23,666 bases of DNA from JBBSHS01 sp038232515. Its GTDB lineage: Bacteria > Actinomycetota > Acidimicrobiia > Acidimicrobiales > JAUJNH01. The number at the start of each line of letters is the position of its first letter. Within the stretch, counting starts at the first letter, position 1. The DNA is taken from the NCBI GenBank assembly GCA_038232515.1, contig JBBSHS010000039.1, forward strand, positions 1 to 23,666, read 5' to 3'. Below, piece after piece: positions 15,380 to 23,666 of this stretch. Both the position numbers and the translations under genes were made by a program. Below the pieces are notes generated by a model. That model was not told where the DNA came from and did no database searches. It was given only the letters and a program-made list of their open reading frames with translations.

Positions 15380-17100
15380 TCCGGGGCGGGGGCGACGACG
15401 GCCACCGAGTCGGCCGGGAGCACGAGGGTGGTCGATTCCAGCTGTACACCGTCCCGGGATGCCAGCACGATCACGGCCGCGGCGTCGACCGGCAGGCCGA
15501 CCGCGGTCTGGCCCAGGTTGGCGGCCACCACCGTGTCACCCCGGCGCATGGTCACCCAGCCGTGCTCCTCGCTCCAGTGGCACCGGGCCGGTCCGGTCAG
15601 GCGCCGGCGCAGGCGGATGAGGGCCCGGTACCAGGCCAACCGGTCGAGATGGCCGCCGTCGGCGTCATGCACCTCGTCCCAGTCCAGTACCGAACGCTGG
15701 AAGGTGGCGGGGTCCTGTGGATCGGGCACATCGCCCGGCACCCAGCCGAAGGCGCAGAACTCATGGGTGCGGCCCTCCGTCACGGCTCGCCCCAGTTCGG
15801 CGTCCTGGTGGTCGGTGAAGTACAGGAAGGGCGTGGAGGCGGACCACTCCTCGCCCATGAAGATCAGGGGCACGAAGGGGGCCAGGAGCACGAGAGCGGA
15901 CCCGATCTGGCACCGGCCGACGGACGCCAACGCTCCCAACCGCTCGCCCATGGCCCGGTTGCCGACCTGGTCGTGGTTCTGCAGGAAAGTCACGAAGCTG
16001 GCCGGGTCGACGCCCACGGGGGGTCGGCCGTGAGGACGCCGGCGGTGGGGCGACCACTCGCCGGCATAGACGTAGCCCCGTTCGAGGGCGGTGGCGATCT
16101 GGGCCATGGTGCCGAAGTCCTCGTAGTAGCCGGACCGGTCGCCGGTCACCACGGCGTGCACGGCGTGGTGGACCTCGTCCACCCAGTGGGCGTCCAGCCC
16201 GTACCCGCCCAGAGCCGGAGGCCGGACGTAGCGGGGGTCGTTGAGGTCACACTCCCCCACCACCCACAGAGGCCGGCCCACCCTTCGCTCCAGCTCTGCG
16301 ACGTCACCGGTCAGCTCCTCCAGCAGGTGGACGGCCGACTGGTCGACGATGGCGTGGACGGCGTCGAGGCGGAGCCCGTCGAGGTGGTAGTGCTCGAGCC
16401 AGTGGCGGCAGGCGTCGACAAAGTAGCGCCGCACCGGCCCGGAGTCGGCTCCGTCGAAGTTGAGGGCCTTGCCCCAAGGGGTCCGGTACCGGTCGGTGAA
16501 GTACGGCCCGAAGCGGGGCAGGACGTTGCCGGACGGCCCCATGTGGTTCATCACCACGTCGAGCACCACGCCCAGCCCGCGGCCGTGGCAGGCATCGACC
16601 AGGCGCTTCAGCCCGTCGGGCCCCCCGTAGGTCGACTGGGGGGCCCACGTGAACACACCGTCATAGCCCCAGCCCCGGGCGCCCGGGAACTGGGCCACGG
16701 GCATGAGCTCGACCAGGTCGACGCCCAGGTCGGCCAGGTGGTCGAGGTGGGCGATGGCGCCCTCGAACGTACCGGGCGCGGAGAACGTGCCGACATGGAG
16801 CTCGTAGAGCACGGCCGCCGGCAGGTGCACCCCCCGCCAGGCGGCGTCGGTCCAGGCGAAGCTGTCGTGATCCACGATGCGACTCGGCCCCTCGACGCCC
16901 TCGGGCTGCCAATGGCTCCGAGGGTCGGCGACGGGCTCCCCGCCGTCGAGCACGAACCGGTAGTCATCGCCCGGCCCGGCCGCCTCCACCGCCGCCCCCC
17001 ACCATCCCCGGCCCTCGGCCTGCAGGCGATGAAGGCCGGCGCCCGCCTCGACGTCGACCCGCGTGGCGACGGGGGCCCACACCTCGAACCGGTGCACCAC
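15376..17100 (-). CDS. treZ: Malto-oligosyltrehalose trehalohydrolase
   Basis: A 574-residue GH13 enzyme that hydrolyses maltooligosyl-trehalose to trehalose, the last step of the TreY-TreZ route. An N-terminal CBM48-like beta domain (1-90) precedes the (beta/alpha)8 barrel. Catalytic residues are Asp246 in GLRLDAVHAI (243-251), Glu283 in VGECDLNDPRYV (281-292) and the transition-state Asp377 in FLQNHDQVGNR (372-382). VAQFPGARGWGYDGV (135-149) is a typical TreZ segment. GTG 17100 shares one base with the treY stop (TAGTG), so translation is coupled to treY. The length is normal and the frame intact. Confidence 0.96.
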   Translation of the reverse strand: MVHRFEVWAPVATRVDVEAGAGLHRLQAEGRGWWGAAVEAAGPGDDYRFVLDGGEPVADPRSHWQPEGVEGPSRIVDHDSFAWTDAAWRGVHLPAAVLYELHVGTFSAPGTFEGAIAHLDHLADLGVDLVELMPVAQFPGARGWGYDGVFTWAPQSTYGGPDGLKRLVDACHGRGLGVVLDVVMNHMGPSGNVLPRFGPYFTDRYRTPWGKALNFDGADSGPVRRYFVDACRHWLEHYHLDGLRLDAVHAIVDQSAVHLLEELTGDVAELERRVGRPLWVVGECDLNDPRYVRPPALGGYGLDAHWVDEVHHAVHAVVTGDRSGYYEDFGTMAQIATALERGYVYAGEWSPHRRRPHGRPPVGVDPASFVTFLQNHDQVGNRAMGERLGALASVGRCQIGSALVLLAPFVPLIFMGEEWSASTPFLYFTDHQDAELGRAVTEGRTHEFCAFGWVPGDVPDPQDPATFQRSVLDWDEVHDADGGHLDRLAWYRALIRLRRRLTGPARCHWSEEHGWVTMRRGDTVVAANLGQTAVGLPVDAAAVIVLASRDGVQLESTTLVLPADSVAVVAPAPD

Positions 17101-19811
17101 TATTCCTTTACCAGCAGCGCCACCGGGAAGGCACCGAGAAGGTCGTCGACCGCGGCCTCACCGCCCGGCCAGGTGGTCGCGTCGAACACGTTGGTCCACG
17201 TCCCTTCGGGCAGCTCCACCACCGTGTCCTTCCACCCGCCGGCCTGGTCCAGGCCGAGTGGGAGCCGGGGGACGACCACCGCGCACCCACCAGGCGGGGC
17301 TCCATCCCCCGTCGACGACCGGGTGAAGCCGACCACGTGGGGGGCGGCCGCTCCCAAGGCGGCCAGGGCTTCGTAGGCGCCGGCGGCACCGAACCAGTCA
17401 GGTCGGCGCCGGCGCAGGCGCAGGCCGGCGGTGGTCACCGCCAGTTTGGGGGCGCCGGCGGCGACCAGCTCGGTGTCGGCCCACAGGTCGGCGGCGGTGC
17501 GCCCACCCACCAGGGCCAAGAGTTGACGGCGACGGCCGAAGTCCACCGGCCGTCGGTTGTCGGGATCGACCAGCGAGAGGTCCCAGAGCTCCTGGCCCTG
17601 ATACGTGTCGGCTGTGCCGGGGACCGTGAGTCGAACCAGGGTCAGGGTGAGGGCGTTGACCCAACCGGGCCGGACGAGGGGCTCGACGAAAGCGGCGAGG
17701 TCGCCCTGAAAGACGGCGTCCGTGCAGACGGCCCGGGTGAAGGCGATGACCGCATCGTCGTAGGCCGGGTCCGATTCGGTCCAGCTGGTGTGGACCTTGG
17801 CCTCTTTGGTGGCCTTGGTCATGTAGGCGGCGGCCCGGTCGGCGCCCAGAGGCCATGCGCCGACGAGCGTCTGGTATAGGAGCCATTCGGCGTCGGTGCC
17901 GGGCAGGCCGGCGACGCGGTGCTGCTCGTTGACGGCCGACCACCGCCGGCACAGCTCGCCGAAGCGTTCGGGCACTTCGGACAGCAGGGCCAGGCGGGCG
18001 CGGACATCCTCGCTGCGCTTGGTGTCATGGGTCGAGGTGGTGATCATGGACGTCGGCCAACGGGCCTGGCGCTCGGCGTTGGCGGCATGGAAACCGGCCA
18101 CGTCAGCGCCGAAGCAGGCGGGGTCGGCGCCGACCTCGTTGAGGCTGATGAGCCTGGTCTGGGTGTAGAAGACCGTGTCCTCGACCGCTTTGGCCATGAC
18201 CGGGCCGGTGGTCTGCTGAAAGCGCATGACCAGTTCCGCCTCTGGGCAACCGGGGCGGTCGCACGGCACCCGCAGGAGCAGCAGATCAGCGAGGAACCCG
18301 AGCAGATCGGCGTCAAGACCGGGCCGGCGCTCGGCTGCCTGCGCCGTCGACTCCTCGACCCGGGCCACGTCGTCGGGTCCCACCCCCGCGCCGTCGGCGT
18401 CGACATAGGTGCGGTACACCGAGAAGCAGGCCATCACCTCCTCCAGCACGGCCCGGTGTTCGCCCCGGGTGTAGTCGCGGTAGCGCCGGTGCCTCTCGCA
18501 GACGGCCACCAGCAGCTCGGTCAGCCGGCCGACGTCCGCCGCCAACGGGCCCCGCAGCACCTCGCGCTTGGCCTCGTACACGGCCTGGCCGATGTCGGCT
18601 GTCCCGCCCGTGAAGGACGCCCACGCCGCCGTGAGCCCCTCCTCACCCCCCGGGTCGACCAGCATCACGCCGATGTCGGCCAGGGCGTCGTAGCCGCTGG
18701 TGCCGGCACACGGCCAGTCCCGCAGGTGCTCACCCGCCTCCAGGATCTTCTCGACCACGACCCAGCTGCCCCCGCTGGCCTGGGCCAGGCGGGCCAGATA
18801 GCGGCGCGGGTCCCGCAGCCCGTCGACGTGGTCGACTCGCAGCCCGTCGAGGCGGCCCTCGGCCAGCCAACCGAGCACGAGCTGATGGGTGTCGGCAAAG
18901 ACCTGCGGGTCTTCGACCCGCAGCCCGACCAGCGTCGTGATGTCGAAGAAGCGCCGGTAGTCCAGCTCCGCCCCGGCCACCCGCCAGAACGCCAGCCGGT
19001 AGTTCTGGCGCTCGAGAAGCGCGTCGAGGGCGTCCGCATCGTGGTTCAGGTGATCCACCTCGGCGTCCACCGCTGCGGCCGCCGCCGGGTCCGCCTCCAG
19101 CAACTGACCCAGCCGGTCGGCCAGGATTTCCTTGTCCCGGTGGCGTTCCCGAACGCTGTCCGTGTCGACGGCGGTCGCCGGCGGGAGACGTCCGAGAGCG
19201 GAGGCGAGGCTCTCCAGCTCGTCGTTCGGTGCGCCGTCAGCGCCGCCGATGACCATCGCTGCCGCCATCAGCAGCGCGTCGATGCTGCGGGGAGCGACGG
19301 GCAGGCGGTGGTCGAAGTACCGCACCTCGAATCGCCCGCCCACCCGGAAGACCCTGATGTCGCCGGCCTCGAGCACCCGGCCGTAGTGGTCGCCCAGTAC
19401 TGGCATGAGGACGGTGTTGCGCAGCTTGGCTTCCGGCGGACGCCAGTCGACGTCGAAGTAGCTGGCGTATACCGAAGACGGCCCGTTCTCCAGCACGTCC
19501 CACCACCACCGGTTCTGAGGCCCGGGGATGGCCATGTGGTTGGGCACGATGTCGAGCACCAGGCCCAGGCCTGCCCGGCCCAGTGCCTGCCCCAGCCGGT
19601 CGAAGCCGGCTTCCCCACCCAGCTCTTCGTTGACCTTGGAGTGGTCGACGACGTCGTAGCCGTGGGTGCTCCCGGGTGCCGCCTGCAAGATGGGTGAGAG
19701 GTAGGCATGGGTGACCCCGAGATCGGCCAGGTAGTCGACCACCGCCGCCGTTGCATCGAAGCCGAAGCCGGGCCGCAGCTGCAGCCGGTAGGTGGACAGG
19801 GGCGTCGGCAT
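17100..19811 (-). CDS. treY: Malto-oligosyltrehalose synthase
   Basis: A 903-residue GH13 enzyme that isomerises the reducing-end alpha-1,4 bond of maltodextrin to the alpha,alpha-1,1 bond of trehalose. STYRLQLRPGFGFDA (6-20) and LSPILQAAPGSTHGYDVVDH (38-57) are typical TreY N-terminal motifs. The nucleophile is Asp327 in DGLRVDHVDGLRDP (322-335), the acid/base Glu354 in VVVEKILEAGE (351-361), followed by GTSGYDAL, and the third acidic residue lies in the STHDTKRSEDVRARL segment. ATG 19811 gives the expected N-terminus; the ribosome site is weak. It is 75 nt downstream of glgX and overlaps treZ by one base. Confidence 0.96.
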   Translation of the reverse strand: MPTPLSTYRLQLRPGFGFDATAAVVDYLADLGVTHAYLSPILQAAPGSTHGYDVVDHSKVNEELGGEAGFDRLGQALGRAGLGLVLDIVPNHMAIPGPQNRWWWDVLENGPSSVYASYFDVDWRPPEAKLRNTVLMPVLGDHYGRVLEAGDIRVFRVGGRFEVRYFDHRLPVAPRSIDALLMAAAMVIGGADGAPNDELESLASALGRLPPATAVDTDSVRERHRDKEILADRLGQLLEADPAAAAAVDAEVDHLNHDADALDALLERQNYRLAFWRVAGAELDYRRFFDITTLVGLRVEDPQVFADTHQLVLGWLAEGRLDGLRVDHVDGLRDPRRYLARLAQASGGSWVVVEKILEAGEHLRDWPCAGTSGYDALADIGVMLVDPGGEEGLTAAWASFTGGTADIGQAVYEAKREVLRGPLAADVGRLTELLVAVCERHRRYRDYTRGEHRAVLEEVMACFSVYRTYVDADGAGVGPDDVARVEESTAQAAERRPGLDADLLGFLADLLLLRVPCDRPGCPEAELVMRFQQTTGPVMAKAVEDTVFYTQTRLISLNEVGADPACFGADVAGFHAANAERQARWPTSMITTSTHDTKRSEDVRARLALLSEVPERFGELCRRWSAVNEQHRVAGLPGTDAEWLLYQTLVGAWPLGADRAAAYMTKATKEAKVHTSWTESDPAYDDAVIAFTRAVCTDAVFQGDLAAFVEPLVRPGWVNALTLTLVRLTVPGTADTYQGQELWDLSLVDPDNRRPVDFGRRRQLLALVGGRTAADLWADTELVAAGAPKLAVTTAGLRLRRRRPDWFGAAGAYEALAALGAAAPHVVGFTRSSTGDGAPPGGCAVVVPRLPLGLDQAGGWKDTVVELPEGTWTNVFDATTWPGGEAAVDDLLGAFPVALLVKE

Positions 19812-19835
19812 GACGGACAGTGTCTACCCACCCCC

Positions 19836-19881
19836 GCCGGCTATCAACGCCGGCTGCCGCCGGCCGGGGGGCCTGCCCCCC
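19836..19881. promoter_or_regulatory. Two stem-loops in the glgX-treY intergenic gap
   Basis: GCCGGC at 19836-19841 and 19849-19854 form a 6-bp stem around TATCAAC, and gggggg (19866-19871) pairs with cccccc (19876-19881) around a 4-nt loop. Together they fill most of the 75-nt gap between glgX and treY. They could attenuate transcription or set different glgX and treY mRNA levels; this is inferred. Confidence 0.4.
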
Positions 19882-19886
19882 TCCCG

Positions 19887-22007
<2,121 letters not shown>

Positions 22008-22134
22008 GGGCGGTGAAGCTACCTGCTGCGGCCGGTCGGCCACCACGACGGCCGACTCGGTGACCGGCTGTCCACAGGCCCTGCCGGCGGTCCAGACGAC
22101 CACCGACGAGGTCGGGTAGGTAGCTTGCCGGTCC
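22008..22134. promoter_or_regulatory. Divergent promoter region with mirrored AGGTAGCT sites
   Basis: The 127-nt gap between glgX (minus) and the alpha/beta hydrolase (plus) contains AGCTACCT at 22017-22024 and its reverse complement AGGTAGCT at 22118-22125. Each lies exactly 9 nt from the start codon of its gene. They can act as partial Shine-Dalgarno sequences; a shared operator is an alternative. No clear -10/-35 pair could be chosen. Confidence 0.45.
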
Positions 22135-22959
22135 ATGGGTGGCCAATGGCTCACAGGTGTGAGGGGCGCGGGCCGTGTCGCCCGCAAGTGGGTGGTCCTG
22201 CCCAGGTGGCCGGTGTCGGCCGAACGGCTGTCGCTGGTCGCCCGCGACGGCACGCACATCCACGGCGTGCGCCTGGCCGGCCCGGCCGACGCACCGTGCA
22301 CCGTCGTGGTGGTCCACGGCGTCACCAACTCGAGCCGGACGCCGACGATGTTCCGCTTCGCCATGCAGGTTTCCACCTGGGCCCACGTGGTCAGCATCGA
22401 TCTGCGGGGCCACGGCGCCTCCGGCGGCCGCAGCAGCCTGGGCGCCCTCGAGCACCTCGACGTGGCCGTGGCCGTGGCCGCGGCCCGGGCCGCAGCCCCG
22501 GACCTCCCGGTGGTGGCCGTGGGCACGAGCCTGGGGGCCTCGGCCGCACTCGTGGCCGCCGGCCGCCACGGCGGCCTGGCCGGGGTGGTGGCCGTGTCAC
22601 CACCGGCGTGGCGGGACATGGGACCGCCGTCGGCCGCCCGGCTCGGCTGGTGGGCGGCGACGTCAGCCGGGCGCTTCGGGCTGCGCGTCGTCACCCATAC
22701 CCGCGTTCCCGCCCGCTGGCCGGTGACCGCCGACCTGGCCAGCGCCGTCGCCGCCATCAGCCCAGCGTTCGTGATCGTCGTTCACGACCCGACGGAGACC
22801 CACGTCCGCCGGCATCATGCCGAAGCCATCTACAACTGGGCCCGGCCGCCCAGGGACGTCTGGTGGCTGGAAGGGGCCGGCCACGGCGGCAGTGCCCTCG
22901 GTCCAGAACTCACCGAGCGGATCCGCCTGGACATCACCGCACGGCTCTCGTCCGGCTGA
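22135..22959 (+). CDS. Alpha/beta hydrolase
   Basis: A 274-residue serine hydrolase fold. VVVVHGVTNSSRTP (57-70) is the oxyanion-hole strand, VSIDLRGHGASGG (86-98) follows, the nucleophile Ser132 sits in VGTSLGASAA (129-138), Asp218 in VVHDPTETHV (215-224) is the probable acid, and His250 in LEGAGHGGS (245-253) the base. The first 25 residues contain several Trp/Arg residues (ARKWVVLPRWP) that may contact the membrane, but there is no signal peptide. The substrate is unknown; monoacylglycerol lipase or haloperoxidase-like relatives are candidates. It is divergent from glgX and ends 44 nt before the convergent NlpC/P60 gene. Confidence 0.85.
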   Translation: MGGQWLTGVRGAGRVARKWVVLPRWPVSAERLSLVARDGTHIHGVRLAGPADAPCTVVVVHGVTNSSRTPTMFRFAMQVSTWAHVVSIDLRGHGASGGRSSLGALEHLDVAVAVAAARAAAPDLPVVAVGTSLGASAALVAAGRHGGLAGVVAVSPPAWRDMGPPSAARLGWWAATSAGRFGLRVVTHTRVPARWPVTADLASAVAAISPAFVIVVHDPTETHVRRHHAEAIYNWARPPRDVWWLEGAGHGGSALGPELTERIRLDITARLSSG

Positions 22960-23003
22960 GAACACGGCCAGGCCGGCCCGCCCTCCCCACGCCGGCGGTG
23001 GCG

Positions 23004-23666
23004 CTACGGGCGGCCGGCCAGGTCCATGGAACCCCACAGCGCCGACACTCGCACCACGTCGCCCGAGTGCGGGGCGTGGATCATCTTGCCGCCCCCGATG
23101 TAGATGCCCATGTGGCCGAGGCCCGACTCGAACACCAGGTCGCCCGGCTGCAGGTCGGCCATGGAGATATGCCGCACCTGGCCGTACTGCGCAGCAGCAT
23201 TGTGAGGCAGGGACACCCCGCCGGCCCTCCACGCCATCATCGAGAGGCCCGAGCAGTCGAAGGCGCCGGGACCGGCCCCGCCCCACTGGTAGGGCTTGCC
23301 CAGCTGGGCGTTGGCGTAGGCCAGCGCCGCCGAGGAGCCGCTCTTGGCCGCCGGCGGCGGTCCGGCTACGGGACGAGGCGCGGGTGCCGGGCGCGGGACG
23401 ACGACGCCGACGGCACCGAGGACCGGTGCCACGACCCTGCGGACCGGGCCGGCGACCAGATCCGCCGCCGGCTGGCGGGCGGCCGGCTGCTGGGCCTGCT
23501 GCTGGGCCTGCTGCTGGGCGGCGGCCTGTTGCGCCGCCTGCTGCTGGGCGGCGGCGGCCTGTTGCGCCGCCTGCTGCTGGGCGGCGGCCTGTTGCGCCGC
23601 CTGCTGCTGGGCTGCCTGTTGGGCTGCCTGTTGGGCTGCCTGCTGTTGGGCTGCCTGTTGGGCTGC
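23004..23666 (-). CDS. NlpC/P60 peptidoglycan endopeptidase, C-terminal part
   Basis: The start lies beyond the right edge; 220 residues are visible. Residues 1-66 are a low-complexity Gln/Ala tract, followed by a Pro-rich linker (VVVPRPAPAPRPVAGPPP). The catalytic domain begins at ALAYANAQLGKPYQWGG, with Cys138 in GAFDCSGL, His185 in LGHMGIYIGGG and His197 in MIHAPHSGDVV, the Cys-His-His set of NlpC/P60 enzymes that cut D-gamma-glutamyl-meso-DAP bonds in wall peptides. By analogy with RipA-like actinobacterial proteins it is secreted and the repeat tract spans the wall or forms a coiled coil; the signal peptide is not in view. It is convergent with the alpha/beta hydrolase gene. Confidence 0.9.
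   Translation of the reverse strand, partial: AAQQAAQQQAAQQAAQQAAQQQAAQQAAAQQQAAQQAAAAQQQAAQQAAAQQQAQQQAQQPAARQPAADLVAGPVRRVVAPVLGAVGVVVPRPAPAPRPVAGPPPAAKSGSSAALAYANAQLGKPYQWGGAGPGAFDCSGLSMMAWRAGGVSLPHNAAAQYGQVRHISMADLQPGDLVFESGLGHMGIYIGGGKMIHAPHSGDVVRVSALWGSMDLAGRP
23508..23666. repeat. In-frame 30/33-bp tandem repeats encoding Gln/Ala blocks
   Basis: Units at 23508-23537 (30 bp), 23538-23570 (33 bp, one extra GCC codon) and 23571-23600 (30 bp) are near-identical, then a variant array of ctgttgggctgc-type units runs to the window end. The minus strand encodes AAQQ and AAQQQ blocks. All changes keep the frame, as expected of a translated array. Confidence 0.8.

Noticed and set aside
15157..17376. 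Long open frame on the plus strand antisense to treZ
   Set aside because: It is the antisense shadow of a GC-rich gene: the opposite strand holds all TreZ catalytic motifs, and this frame shows no family signature.
17919..19697. Long plus-strand open frame antisense to treY
   Set aside because: It is a mirror of treY codon bias with no recognisable domain or ribosome binding site.
22066..22080. DnaA-box-like TGTCCACAG near glgX
   Set aside because: It is a single site with mismatches to TTATCCACA, with no cluster, AT-rich segment or origin genes nearby.
23508..23666. CRISPR-like repeat array at the right end
   Set aside because: The units are contiguous without unique spacers, keep the reading frame and encode Gln/Ala blocks of the NlpC/P60 protein.

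Overview
The window is high-GC DNA with strong G/C preference at third codon positions, many GTG starts and GGAGG-type ribosome binding sites. It carries ChoD-type cholesterol oxidase, a YbdK/GCS2-type ligase, the glycogen-to-trehalose set GlgX-TreY-TreZ, an SPFH/NfeD pair and an NlpC/P60 hydrolase. This combination fits a high-GC Gram-positive actinobacterium, plausibly of the Acidimicrobiia type. That placement is inferred from gene style and needs a database search to confirm.

Layout. Positions 1-139 are the last codons of selB. Positions 140-1011 form a decayed strip: possible coding remnants, a broken tRNA-Val and an orphan C-terminus of a sugar-ABC ATPase. Next come a GCS2-family ligase (minus) and, divergent from it, a dienelactone hydrolase followed by a ChoD-like oxidase (plus); an 11-bp tandem repeat lies in the divergent promoter region. 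Positions 4863-7137 (minus) hold a DNA2/NAM7-type helicase whose frame is broken four times. Positions 7225-9365 (plus) hold a small unknown protein, a PH-like membrane-associated protein and a succinate-semialdehyde-type dehydrogenase. Positions 9372-10837 (minus) are an nfeD-SPFH operon. Positions 11022-12684 hold small genes: a Cys/His peptide, an ABM-fold protein, a J-domain-like protein lacking HPD and a two-helix membrane protein. An intact tRNA-Val(GAC) is at 12731-12804.

From 22007 down to 12885 every gene is on the minus strand: glgX, treY, treZ, a 5'-truncated NDH-2-like gene, a small acidic protein and a YegS/DagK-type lipid kinase. GlgX debranches glycogen or maltodextrin, TreY converts the reducing-end glucose pair to a trehalosyl unit, and TreZ releases trehalose. 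The coupled treY/treZ junction supports co-expression. A divergent alpha/beta hydrolase and the 3' part of an NlpC/P60 endopeptidase with a long Gln/Ala repeat tract end the window.

No CRISPR array, transposase, integrase, phage gene or clearly new multi-gene defence or biosynthetic system is visible. The most unusual points are the number of decayed genes (helicase, NDH-2, ABC ATPase, tRNA-Val), the helically phased 11-bp repeat array between two divergent genes, and the J-like protein without its HPD motif.
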